Below are positions 27,301-39,513 of a DNA stretch of 64,000 nucleotides, in pieces; the first letter of the stretch is position 1; each line of letters begins with the position of its first letter. Source of the DNA: Paulownia fortunei (Eukaryota > Streptophyta > Magnoliopsida > Lamiales > Paulowniaceae). The position numbers and the translations under genes are program-made. The DNA lies in the NCBI GenBank assembly GCA_019321725.1, contig CM033124.1, forward strand, positions 14,570,001-14,634,000, written 5' to 3'. The notes beneath the pieces are model-generated. The model worked only from the letters and a program-made list of their open reading frames with translations, did no database searches and was not told the DNA's origin.

Positions 27301-28731
27301 ATGAAAACCAGCTAGTTGACCAACCCCAATTCTTAAACATTTGTTCCACAACCCACCATTTACACCTTTCCATTCGAATACTACTCAAATATAATTATGA
27401 GTCGTTAAATTATATAATAATATCATATTTTATTTTATAATATTGTCGTCATTCTTAACACATTCAACGGCTCACAAATCCACTTGAAAATCATGAAATT
27501 GTCCTAACTTTTATTTGGTTTCTTAACATAGCGAAGCACTATGACAGACTTCATGGCAGGTTCCTGTATTCCCTAATCTTTGCCCACCTTATTTACATAT
27601 GACAGGATCAGTTAAGCTGACACCAGTATATTTTCAGAATCAGTTCATATATTCTCACAAAATATTGCTTCCCCAGTTGCTAGTTGTTATGCAGGCATCT
27701 TCTGCTTCCCATGTAACCTTTACTGGTTTGGCGACATTTGGAGAGGAAAAACAAGAATGGAAGTGAAAGATATTTGTTATATGATCTTGGGACCATGGTT
27801 TGATCATTTCTAACCCCATAATGACACGGAAGTGAAGGATTTTGTATACATTTTTCTAGAACCAGAAAAGTTTAGGGAGTTTCACTCGTTGCCGAGTGTA
27901 AATGCGTAATCTAACAGTTCCTAGTATTAGGGGCTTGTAAGAATTTCATGGAAGTGAATGTCTACACAGCATAGACAAGTTGTTTGACACATGACTTTGA
28001 GGCCTAAAATTCAAGATTTTTAAGAAATTGTTATGGATTTGAACAAAATCAATCCTAGTTTATTCCAAAGGTTTAATCCATGCAACAATGTAGAAGTTTA
28101 GCAACCCCACTATCTTGGAATAGACTTCGCCAGGACAAAGCCCATTTCCTGGAAACTGGAAGCAAATAACTCCGGATAAAAGTTGAAGCTAAAATATAAC
28201 TGAAAAGTGATATAAACGGATAGAATCCATGTTGTTGGTGCACGTTTTGAAACCTAATGGACAGCTTGCAACAGATTGTAAGCAAAACTATGAGCAATGC
28301 ATCGACAATGAAGATAAAAATAAGGATAGTTCAATGTTCGTACCATCAGTCAGGGCATTGAAGTGACAGGTTTCTTGAAGCAGTTTACGAATGTTTGTTT
28401 CTGATGAGAGAAGTAGCACAAAAGAGCTTGTTTTGACAATACAAGTTAATAACTCATGACATCTATACGTGAAAATACTTTAATGGTATACACCTAAAAT
28501 TCTGAATATCAAAGGAAAAATCTTGATAATACTCTACCAGGCATGATTAAGGTATCCAGAGATACCTTTCAATTATGGGGCAAGGTTCTGGAATCCATTT
28601 ACACGGCTAATCAACAAGCTTGCAAAATCTCCATCTCCAAAACTACATCCCCGGTTTGCACTTGTATAACACTAAGTTCCACAAGTTTCAAGTTTTTTTA
28701 CCTTTATCCAGAGATATACACGAGTTTGGCA
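21301..28731. other. 7.4-kb AT-rich gene desert with repeat debris
   Basis: No coding region is supported. Seen inside: a block at about 23640-23757 ending in an 'aacccattatcatttctaa' type sequence, the reverse of the 'ttagagatgacaa' ends at 45952 and 61226; a 16-G run at 25466-25481; a 54-bp tandem repeat at 26221-26327; a short aaatcagagggtc doublet at about 26867-26893. No long terminal repeats or transposase-like reading frames were found. The part from about 28000 probably contains the 3' UTR of the minus-strand gene that ends at 28732. Confidence 0.5.
26221..26327. repeat. 54-bp tandem duplication
   Basis: Copies at 26221-26274 and 26275-26327 both contain ataaaaattcacaga and caacgagggactgttttg. 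There are three small differences (t/c substitutions and one missing base). Confidence 0.8.
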
Positions 28732-31700
28732 TCAGCTGGCCCCTGATTGTAGCATCGGAAAGAAACTCCAGCTGTTCCGAGGACCTAATTCTTTCCTGAC
28801 AACTTTCTCATTGGTCCACCACTCACAGTCGATACTGGATTTTTCTGAGACTTCTCCCTTTGCATTGTTGAAATTGAAATCTTTGCTAGAACCCAGCGAG
28901 ATGGTACGATGCTTCTGATGGAATTCCTCTCCCTCCCCATCTAAAGGCATCCCAGGAACTTCATTCACAGGTTCCCCATCAACATGTTCTCTACAACTAT
29001 CTGCATTTTTTGGCGTCAAATCCTTCTTATTTGTGCCTTCTGCTATTGCCTCCTGTAGATATCCTGATGCATTTTTATGTGAATGGACCGGCTCCGTCAC
29101 GATACAAGTCGGAATGTCTTCACCAAACAGTTCAAATGAGACTCTATGATCAACTACAACATCATCATTTTGAGATTTATGGTCTGAGTTGGCAAGTGAT
29201 GCCACTTCGTAGATTTGGTTCTCCAGAAGGTTATTGTCTCGAGATGGAGGTTCTCCACCATTAGGTGTCAAAGTTCCAGAGCCTAGCCTTGATCCCCAAC
29301 CATTTGGGGTTAATGATCCGGAACCAACTCGTGAATCCCACTTATAATTTGGAAAGTGTTCATACCCAAGAAATTTGGGTGCTTCCCCCATGCGAAATTC
29401 CATAATAGGGCGTTTATCAGGGAAGGGCGATGAGGTTCCAGAAGTAGACATTGCTGAGCCTGGTGATTTTATATGACCACCAGGGCTTCCTGGGTATTGA
29501 TAAGGTTGGAACTCATACTGGGACAATGAGTATTTCAGATTCGTCCCACTGTTTCTCCGATTTCGAGCTAGTGATGATGACAAAAGCTGAGCAAATGGCA
29601 CTTCTGGGGAAGAAGGTGTTGTCATTTGCACTGGTTCCGGAGGTGGAGTAAAAGAAGCAGTTGATGGTTCAGTGGTGAAGGTAGAAAAAACAGGAGGTGA
29701 AACTAATTGAGTCTCATGAGCATAAGGGCCAATTGTAAAAATGGGTGCAGTCCCACCTGGAGAGTGAGCATGAACAGAAAGGGATGCGAGGGAAAGTAAA
29801 CCAGCAGGTGATTGAGTGGCAGAGGGAGGATCTGATTGGAGAAAGGAAGCAGGAGAAGACGGAGGAGCTATGAAGGGCAATACAATGGTGGAAGTGTTGG
29901 AAGAGTGGTTCCGATTTTCAGAAATAGGAGCTACAACCCCAGGTGCAGCTGGTTCGGAAACAAGGACAGCATGACCAATTCGTTTGCTTTGTTTGTAAGA
30001 ACCAAAACACCAGTAGATGCTCCAAAAGCTTCCCCATCTTCTCTTCTGGAGTCAAACAAACACAAGCATAATCGATTATTACATCTGTTTTCTCATGATT
30101 CTTCTTAGTTGCTAAGAATGAAAAAGTTGTAGGAAATTGCTCCAAATAATGCCAATAAAAAGATAATAACAAGCTTAAAAAGCTCTGCACAAATTAAATT
30201 TATTTAACAACTTATACCCCTGGGACACAGAGCTGAATATTGCATTATTTCATCATATGCTGCATCAAGTAAATTACCTCTAACTGCAAAAAGATTCACT
30301 AGCAGTTCACAAGGTCACATAGCTTCTTGTCTAAAACAAATTACAGTCAGAATAGAGTAAAGTAAACAATTAAGACACTCAACTCTCAGCTAATTCCTCC
30401 ACTGGTAGCAACACAGGAAAAACTTCAATGCTAGCCCAATTAAAAAGAGAACTTGCTGCTCATTCCAAATTCCTAAAAGTGCACTTATTTTTTTGTCAGT
30501 CTCCCCACTTTTTGAGGATATTATCAATCAACCTATCTTACCAGCTCATTGCAGAGTGCTGCACGAGACTCCATCTAATTTTTCAATAGCTCGTCCAGTC
30601 GGCTTCTTACTCTCATTGAGACTCTGCCTTTCAACACCAAGCTTCACCTCCCTAGTTGGACTATTCTCCAGGATATAAACCTGGGGGAAAACGGCTCAAG
30701 CATGATGTAAAATCTCGTGTTCTATTTTACCCCATACATAATAGAAATCCTACAGACATGCACTTTTCCCTTTCTTGTATCCAACCTAATTTTAGCAGAT
30801 GCCTTAACCTTCGAGTTTGACAAAGAGGGCCTAGTTGCTTCTTGTCTAAAGAAGCTGACTACAAGAGTTAACACATCCAACCAAAAAGACAGCCAAAACA
30901 ACCATTATAACTTGTTCCTCTGTTCCCACGTCCCAACACAATTTCTCAAGAACTGCAAATGGATATTCCTCAGCATTCCATGCAAATATCTCCAGAAGTT
31001 GGGCTATCCTTGTACTCCAAGAGCTCATAAACAGAAATTCTGGACTTTGGAGTAACTCCCGATAGAGAGAACCACCCGTCAACCGCTATGGAGTTGGAGA
31101 AGTTGAAAGAAACACTGGGCATGATGCTAAACAATACCCAAATTACGAGTATTTACAGCTCATCTTTCCAAACTGGTTTCTGCCAAACTATGGAAGGAAA
31201 ATCTGCTAAAATTATCACACTTATACTGATTGCATTTTGTATAAAGGTGCTCTACATGAGGACATACACATAATTCAAGGCCCAAAGACATTAAAAATAT
31301 AAAAAAATAATTCAAGTTTCAAAGCTATTCTTGTAATTTCCCACTTTAAAGTCAAGTTTAGCTGCTTCTATACTATTTAACTTGAGGGGAAAAAATCTTC
31401 TTTTTTATTTATTTTTTCTTTTTCTTCTTCTTTTTCCAGTTAAATTTCTTTAATTATAGCCCAATAAGATATTTATCCAGACTATACATCTCTACTTCTC
31501 AAATCAGAGTCTCACCACAAACCTCTCCTGCAGTACAACAAAATAACATCTCCAATAGCAAATGAAAAAGATTCAATCTTTTCATCTCATTTGATCTAAA
31601 AGAGTCAAAATATCAACAAACATAAATAGAGAAAAATATCACAACAAAACACCAACATCCGGATTTCTCAATTATCAAAAGGGAAAAAACAACAAAAATC

Positions 31701-31927
31701 CCACATAAATCAGGAAAATTGACACCAAGAATCACACACAAAGAAAATTTGATAAGCATCTCAAGCGTACGAAAATAAACACAAAAAAGCACATTTACAT
31801 ACAAATAAATGCGTATCTATAGATATTCACACACCTGAACTGTAGATGGCTGAACTCTGCTTTCAGCTGTAACAATGGCAGTTGCAGCAGCATTTACAGT
31901 TTCCACGCTGTTGTGTACGCTACTCAT
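28732..31927 (-). CDS. Hydroxyproline-rich glycoprotein family protein (plant, unknown function)
   Basis: Two coding exons: 31927-31835 (31 residues) and 30045-28732 (437 residues), separated by a 1.79-kb intron with GT-AG ends; 468 residues in all. The start is chosen at MSSVHNSVETVNAAATA because relatives begin there; the frame is open further up but not conserved. Exon two begins KRRWGSFWSIYWCFGS, a hallmark of this family, then has LPFIAPPSSPASFLQSDPPS, FTIGPYAHETQ and FTTEPSTASFTPPPEP motifs and repeated GSGxLTPNG units. It ends with a Trp-Phe-Phe-Pro-containing tail. The family is labelled hydroxyproline-rich in Arabidopsis (At5g52430 type), but there is no signal peptide here, so cell-wall hydroxylation is doubtful. 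Function is unknown. Confidence 0.88.
30046..31834 (-). other. Long intron of the hydroxyproline-rich family gene
   Basis: This 1.79-kb intron follows the short first coding exon. It is moderately AT-rich with no convincing ORF or repeat. Long first introns in plants often raise expression, which is only a general possibility here. Confidence 0.6.
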
Positions 31928-34900
31928 GGTAATTTTCACACGTTTCTCAGATGAGGTGAGGTCAGATTCCGGCGATGTGACGTGCGTTGATGTTGTTTTC
32001 CGGTGGCTTTCGTCGGAAGTCAATCAAAGAGAGAGGTGTTAAGCAAGATCACATGGCATATTTCAAGAGACTTGGACACAAACACAAACAAACCAAGAAA
32101 CGGCGACTTTATAAATGAACCCACAAACAATTATTTATTCTTATTTGGTGCCCTTTTTGTTTATTTAAAATTTACATAAACTCCCAAGTCCTATCCCATC
32201 TTTTTGCAGTTTTTTGTTCAAGTGATTTTCAGATGGTAATATAGCATTATTTCTTCGAGTTTTTTTTTTCATTTTTAAGGCATATTTTTCATATTTCCAA
32301 ATGTAAGTAGGTATTATGATGGAAATTTAAATATCCTTTATATTAAGTCTCAGAATTAAATTAATAGCAAATAATTAAAATTTTAATTTATTCACCTCTA
32401 GAAAATAAGAGATTTTTTATTTGCGAATAAAAGTAATAATTTTGTGAAATTTTCCAGTCGCCCCATGTTAAATATACAACAAATACGGACTCATTTTTTA
32501 TTTTGGACGTATATCATAATTATTAAATGTGGATGAGTTTTATAAGCATATAATAAAAGTTATGGTATAAAACTTTCACCAACTTGTAAGTTAAATATAT
32601 AATAATTAAATTAAAAAAAACTAAAATTTAAATAGATAAAAAAGATCTCATCAATTAAAGAACTGAACAAAATCAATTAGTAATTACTATAAATACTGAT
32701 ATCATCGTATATTTTGAAAATTATATTTTTATTTATCGTATAATAATTATTAATTGAATTTTCGTTCTAATAATTAGATGTTTTTAATATGTTTGTGTAT
32801 GATACATTATTTATTTTGTAATATTAATGTCCTAATAATATACGCAATTATTTTTATTGAAAATTTTGTTTGTGCATGTGATGTGAGTGAATATTATACA
32901 AATGAGCTAAATTTGTGAATAGTTGTATTTATTTATTTCTTCCAACTTAAGATGGTTTCTCTCTCTGGCTGTTATTTTGTAATTATGCAGAATGGTGGGG
33001 TCAAAACAATAAAGAAACAAGGAATTAACAATTAATTTAGAAGATTGGTGCCGGGGGGGGGGGGGGGGGGGTGCGGGGGTTTGAGGGGCTTTTTGGTGTT
33101 TAGTGGATAATGTGAGGGTTGAAAAGTAAAAACTCCAATTGACATAACTGCCCTCCTCATGGCTTCGTATTTAGCATCATGCCACCGCCTTTACGCATTA
33201 CGGCGCGGCGCAGGATAAGAATTGGGATCGGCTATTAATGGCAAAACTGACGCCAGGTGGAGGGAGGGTGCGCATTTAATGTGGCGTATGTTTGGTTGTG
33301 TGCGCCCACCTCGAAGGTATTTTAATTCCATGTCACGTGACGTTCGTGATATTAGGTTGGGTTAGGGCCAACTCACTTGGGGCAACAAATTCAAAATAGT
33401 ACCTAAAAACTAATCTCCAATTTTGTGGATTTTGGTTGACTAATTTGAGTGATTAGTTTAGGATGATAATTGAGTTTTTCTTTTTCTATTAGGGGCAAAA
33501 GAGTCAACTTTCTTTTTTGTTGTAAATACATTGAGAAAAACTAATAGAATAGTTGCGCACACTCTTCATTAATATTTTGGTGGCATATGGGCAAATTTTT
33601 TGCATATTGCACAAAAAATAATTGATTATCTAGAAATAATTGTGAATAATAATTCAATATAAGCTTGTTACAAATTTATTTATTAAAAATTTATTTTGAA
33701 ATTATTAATATTAGCTTTGATTAACTGACCGTTGAGAAGTTTCATCTAAATAGTGAATAAATGATTTTAGATAAGATAACATTATTGGAGCTTCATTATT
33801 TAAAAATATTATTACTTTCAACTCCGATATAAGAAGTGACTTTCCATTGGAACATACAAAATATAAGATCAACCAACACCTATCAAAAGTGATGATATTT
33901 GATGTCAATTCTTATAAATGAGGTTAGGGGTTCGATCTCTTTTTCCTCTCATTATTTTTCATATTTAAGGGTTCAAATTTAAAAAATATATATATAAAAA
34001 AAATACAAAATACAAGGTTCCCCTTTGTTCGTACACTATAAAAGAAAAAAAAACAAAGAAAAATTGGCTAATCATGGGGGCATATTCGACAAAAAAGAAA
34101 AATAAAAAAACCATTTGCTTTTTGAGATGCATAATTTTTCATTTGATGTGAGTTACTTTTAGCTTTATATCATTTCTAGAGGAGGGGCCTTTTTGTCAAG
34201 GGCATTCACGTGCGCCGAAGCAGTTGTTTTGGGGGGAATGGGTTTTCGTGCTAATGGGCTTCTGGCAAAGGCAAAAGCTATGTATAGAGCTGCCTTTAGC
34301 CCTCGTGTGATAGAAAATGACACTCTTTTCTCATTTCTTTCCCTTAGTTTAACTACTTTTGCACGGGTGGTTCCCTCTTCACATTATCCTTTTCCTTCTT
34401 TGATAATGATATCACAACTCCCCCCACCCCACCCCACCCCACTTTGGATGATTGTCTTCATTCTCCTCACCTTTTCTTTTCTTTCTTTTTAATAATTTTA
34501 ACCTAAATATTTATAAATTAAAACTTAGCATAAAGTAGAAAATTCTAAATCAAGATTGACTGAGTGGTTATTATCTCATCGAAAATAAATAATTTTTTTT
34601 TTAAATGTCACTTTCTATCCCCATAGTTATAACCACACTTTCAAGCATCTATGATGATTATAAGTGTGGATAACAATAAAGTTTAGATATGGTTTTAATA
34701 AATTTTAAGGTGGCTAGTGTGTCGTTAATATTTATAATTTGAATTTTATTAAGAAAATAATTATTTTCTTGAAACAAATATTGGATGATTAGATGTTTAC
34801 ATCACTTATTATTGAGAAGATAACCCTTATTTTTTTTTTTTTTTTTAAATTTCTATCATAATCTCATATTGTTTCATGAGGTAAGATCAAGAATCAATTA

Positions 34901-36775
34901 CAATTTCACCTAAAAAAAGTAAACTATCATAAATTAAAATATGTGCCTTAAAGGGTTTGAAATTAACATCTTGAAAGAGCCCTTTATTCAAAAACCAAAA
35001 ATATCACAATCTAGTGCTTTGTGTAAATCTTGAGTGGAAGCAATCTTTCTTTATCATCTTTTTACCTTTATTAAACTTTCTACATAGCTTTCATGAGCCT
35101 TTTTGGTTAATAACTACTATTGCCTTTATGCAACCTTTTTACTCCCAAGTGTTATCCCTTACATAGATTGTTGACTGGTAACTTCCAAACTCTTCACAAT
35201 GATTATCTCTTTTAGGTCCATCTCAAGAAAAATAAATAAAAATAGATAAATCTTTTTTGAAAAAAAAAAAAGAATTAATTTTTGTATGGGTCCCAACAAG
35301 ACGTGCCTCCACTGGGACATTTCACAAACTGACCATCTTATGGGGTGGCTTATGGCCCTACAAGACAAAAGCTTAACCAGCATACCACATGTTCAAGTAG
35401 GTGGTGGTTGATCTTCTAATTATACTTTTTATTAGTATAATATATTATATAATACATACTATCTTCAAGGGCTATTTGTATATTTGCATGTTAGTCCTTG
35501 TACAATATAGTATTTCATTTTCTTTTTTTGTTAATATTTTTACTTTGAAAATTATATGTGGGAATTGGGGTTTTTTTTTTTTAAGGGAAAAAAGTTTGAA
35601 AACGCCAAAAAATTGTTTCTTTGCCATATTTTTTAAATTTCTTAGGGCCTTGAGCCCATGAAGCACCTACCCTCTTTGATATGGATTGCTTTGGGCTTCC
35701 ACGACACAAAGTTAATATGGAATGGGAACAAGATTCAAAGCTTAAAGATTGCTACTACTATTTTTTCTCACACATGTAATTCATACTAAGCGATTTAATT
35801 GTATTGCTTTTTCTATTTTATGGGCTCTAATTCAGCATCGATCCAAAAATTAAGTTCAAGAAGTACAAAAAAGATGACCCAAACCCATAAACTTAGGGTA
35901 TCCTAAGAGTCTGCACTACGTCAATACAACCCTCAATCAAATAAATATAAATGTTCCAATGCTCTACATTTTTTTTTAAGTATAACATTTATTTTAGTAT
36001 TTTACAACTTTCAATTGTTGACAGACACTTTAAAGACTTATTTGTATCGCAGGTAAAATCTTTCTCATCATGTGTATCACAAGCAAGATCCCACTAAGTA
36101 GTAAGAAGCTCGCAAAGAGGTAAATTTCGTGAATCGAATACCTCACCACATCACTATCATATATAATTTATTGTAACAAAGTGTGGGGAAAAGGGGATAA
36201 ACTTCATCTCAAACTTCATTTTTTGACATCTAGAGTGAAGATTATACATGTATATATATATTTGGTATTAAAGAATTGGATTTTTATTTAAGGAAAAAAG
36301 GTTTGATAACGCCAAAAAATTATGATTACACTTTGGAGGATCCTTGGCTTTATAAAAAGCTTCCTAGATGGTTTTCTTATCTACATTTAAATAGTTGTCC
36401 ATTAAAAAATTATGCAAATAACCCTCAAATTTTGGTAAAATGAAAAGGTAATAAAAACTCACTATTTGGACGATGGAGTTTCCGTCCCAAAATTTATGCT
36501 TGGACTTACCGGCCCAATAATGCAACTCTTTATATTCTTGCCTAAGGATGAGTCAAATCTAGCCCTATTATAAACCGCCTAGCTCTCACCAGAGTTTTGG
36601 GCTACAGCCCAATTTCACTTAGTCCAGAACTTATTAATTGTTTATAATTTTTTTTAAAAAAATCTCATAAAATAACACCTAACAATTTTTCACATTGGAC
36701 TAAACAAAACAGCATCCACACATATTCCATGCCTGAAAAAAACTCCAAAATCAAGCTCAGTTTTATCACTCCCAA
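31928..36775. other. Divergent intergenic region
   Basis: It lies between a minus-strand and a plus-strand gene, so both promoters are here. 31930-32110 is the likely leader of the minus-strand gene. 33053-33071 is a 19-G run followed by more G-rich sequence. 33150-33360 is GC-richer than its surroundings and holds a palindromic TCACGTGACGT at 33333-33343 (ABRE/G-box type). 34190-34330 is another GC-richer patch with a short inverted repeat (aaaggc/gcctttagccc). The remainder is AT-rich. No gene is supported; the 99-codon ORF at 34193 has no recognisable content. Confidence 0.5.
33333..33343. promoter_or_regulatory. G-box/ABRE-like element
   Basis: TCACGTGACGT contains the bZIP/bHLH core CACGTG and an adjoining ACGT. 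It is about 1.4 kb upstream of the minus-strand gene starting at 31927, inside a GC-rich island. Function is not shown. Confidence 0.3.
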
Positions 36776-39333
36776 ATGACCAATACAATGGCTTTTGCTA
36801 CTTCCACTCCCACATCATCTTTACTGCATTCATCTTCATCATACACTGGATGGAAACCCTCTCTCTTTGTTTTGTCAAATTCTGCAGTTTCAGTCCCTAA
36901 ATATGCAATCTTTCAGCATGTCAGAGGCATTCCCCAACTGGGTTTTGCTCCTTTTTCTCAATGGAATGGACTTAAGCAACTGGGCATCTCAATCTCACAG
37001 TATTCAGTAAAAATGGGTAATTTTCTCCGTTAGCGTGTGGTGCTGTTATTAGACTACAGTGATTCTCCATGTGAATCAGCATGCTAGGACAGTTGGTCGA
37101 AATATGAAATCTGTTGTTTTGGTCAAGTTTTTGGCTTTATGTGTTTTTCTGCATGTATGAGGTGATGCGCTGTTCTGCAGAAAGGAAGGGAAAATGTAAA
37201 GGCAAAGGAGTGTATGCTTCTCTATTTGGAGTTGGGGCTCCTGAGGCTCTAGTCATAGGGGTGGTGGCTTTGTTAGTTTTTGGACCTAAAGGTCTTGCTG
37301 AGGTTAGTTTTCTTTTTCCATGGGTTTTGTCTTTTCCTTTAATTTCCCTGTTTCGTTGGAGGTTGAGGGCTGAGGTGTGGTGGACTCAGAATCATGGAAC
37401 CTTCTTATTCTCTTACTAGTTAATTGGCTTCTTTCCACATAACTTACTTGAAAAGCTGATGTCTACCTGGACTATGATTATGTTCTGCATACCAGTTTTT
37501 CCATGATAAAATAAACATACTATGCCATTTGGAGGCTTGTGCGTGTGATTATACAGATGAATTGCTATATCTATCTGGATTTGTTTTTTTAAGACTTTTT
37601 TTTTTTTTTAAGAAAGAGTTTGTGGGATGCTGTAGGCCAATGATAATTTAAGTTGGTTACTATGAATGTTCTCTGATTAGTTAGGCACTAAAGTTAAACA
37701 GGCTTTGGTTAGTTACTACTAAAAACATGATGGCATATTTCTTTTTTGTTTTTTGTTTTTATCTTTGAGCTTAATAATGTGGTGAATAATCATTATACTA
37801 TGTGCTAATTTCACCTGTGGACCTGAGGCGTTACAAAACTTACATAGTAGGAATTATTTATATTACAAGAATGATGTTGCATTGCAACAGCTTTCTTGAA
37901 AAGAAAAGAGAAACCTTTGCCAACGGGTGCTTTGTGTTTCATGCAATTTACTGTTTTCGTGGTGACAGGTTGCTCGTAACTTGGGTAAAACACTACGTGC
38001 ATTTCAACCTACAATAAGAGAACTTCAGGCAGGTCTTTATGCTTTCTTTTTACAATTCCGAATGCAAAAAATGGTTCTTTTGACTCCACAATGAGTATAG
38101 TTATTAAGCTGCCAGTACAATTTTTCTTACAGGAAGTTTCAAGGGAATTTAAGAGCACCCTTGAGCGAGAAATTGGCCTTGATGAAATTGACAATCCTGT
38201 GCCAAAAAGTTTCAGCTCTAACACCCCTAGGCCCACGCCTACGCCTGAGGATAACCCAGAGTATTCAGGGACAAATGTCGAACCCAATAAGTCTCCAGAA
38301 GATAGTAGGATTTTTTACTTTTCTTCTAATTGTTCTACCATGTATAGTAGTGTGCATGCGCTTTATATTCTTTACTGCATCTTCCATCCTCATCTTTTTT
38401 GCTAAAACGTATGGATTTGCAGAGTTGCTGCCTTTACACTTAAGAAATATTTTACTCACAAAAGAAAAAAGAAAAAAGGCAAACTATTACTTCTTATGGT
38501 TTGAGGAAAAGATTAAATCTTGATGATTTGAAAACTGTGAAATGTTGTTCAAAGTACAAAAGTATTTTGAAATTTGAGTGCTTGATCTTACTAGAGAAAT
38601 TAGTTTACTTTTTTGAAATTAACTGGGTAAATGCTAATACTCAAACAGACGTTTGAGTACATAAAAATTAGGTTCTACATTATCATGGAGAAAACTCAGC
38701 ACATTGATGGGGTCTTCGTGCATTGTTTGGAGATGGACATAGAAGCTTGACATCAAGAACAGTCTTGTTTTGGAATGGATGGATAGATATAGATGCCACT
38801 TGTAAAAAATGTGGCTGTGTAGCATTCTATTGCCTGGAAATGACTTTTAATGAACTTTCCAAATGAAAGCAGGAATTCCTTTTGTGAAATTTTCTCTATT
38901 GGCCAGTCATGATATCCGTTGAGTTTCCTTTACATCATCCCCTTGTGTTCACCTTGTTGAATGATTGTTTATGGCAACATCGCCAATGCTCTTCTATTTG
39001 GAAATATTTTGCTGCATAGGAAAATGAAGCTTTCACTGAATTATTCGTTGCTTTTATTTCCACTCCTACTGTTTCTCAAACGTTGGTTTGTCAAATAAGT
39101 GGTGATGAAATTAATTTCGAAAACAAATTTCAATCAGACCAGCCTTGTCAAACTGCAGACGATTCTCCATCTGAAAGTGGAGCATACTCAGCTGATGAAT
39201 ACTTGAAGGTCACAGAAGCCCAACTGAAAGGAGCTCTTGCCCGGCTGCAGAAAGAGCAGGAAGAGGAGAAAGAGAGAGCCCAAAGTCAGTCTGAATCACA
39301 AACTCCCTCTCAGGGTCAGTAAACACAATCAAC

Positions 39334-39368
<35 letters not shown>

Positions 39369-39513
39369 GCATATGTTAATGGTGTTAGATACTCCTCAAG
39401 AACCTTCTGTGGTGATGCCTTCCTCTGAGAGTTGTGGAAGTAATGTTCTTCAAGAAGAAGCTGCTTCAGTAGTGCCTCCTGGCCCAGCTCCAAAGCCTGA
39501 GACCGACGTATGA
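36776..39513 (+). CDS. HCF106: Chloroplast Sec-independent (Tat) translocase subunit TatB / HCF106
   Basis: Exons: 36776-37016, 37181-37302, 37969-38028, 38133-38290, 39100-39314, 39389-39513, about 306 residues. The first exon is a Ser/Thr-rich transit peptide. Exon two encodes the diagnostic FGVGAPEALVIGVVALLVFG transmembrane helix and PKGLAE hinge. Exons three and four give the amphipathic helix (VARNLGKTLRAFQPTIRELQ, then EVSREFKSTLEREIGLDEI). The tail contains AYSADEYLKVTEAQL and ends in a Pro/Glu-rich segment. TatB works with cpTatC as the receptor for twin-arginine precursors in the thylakoid membrane. Intron three uses a GC donor (after 38028). The junction between exons four and five is uncertain: the donor at 38291 is weak, and the frame is also open from an acceptor at 39020. 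ATG 36788 is an alternative start. Confidence 0.9.
39335..39366 (+). repeat. (CT)n microsatellite inside a 74-bp intron
   Basis: About 16 CT units fill nearly half of the last intron of the TatB gene (39315-39388) and end about 22 bp before its acceptor. The repeat thus probably serves as the polypyrimidine tract. Confidence 0.9.

Noticed and set aside
21301..28731. Possible LTR retrotransposon in the gene desert
   Set aside because: No pair of long direct repeats, primer-binding site or gag-pol reading frame was found.
34193..34492. 99-codon ORF and short inverted repeat, considered as a gene or microRNA precursor
   Set aside because: No protein family recognised, and the stem is only about ten pairs with mismatches, too weak for a plant microRNA hairpin.
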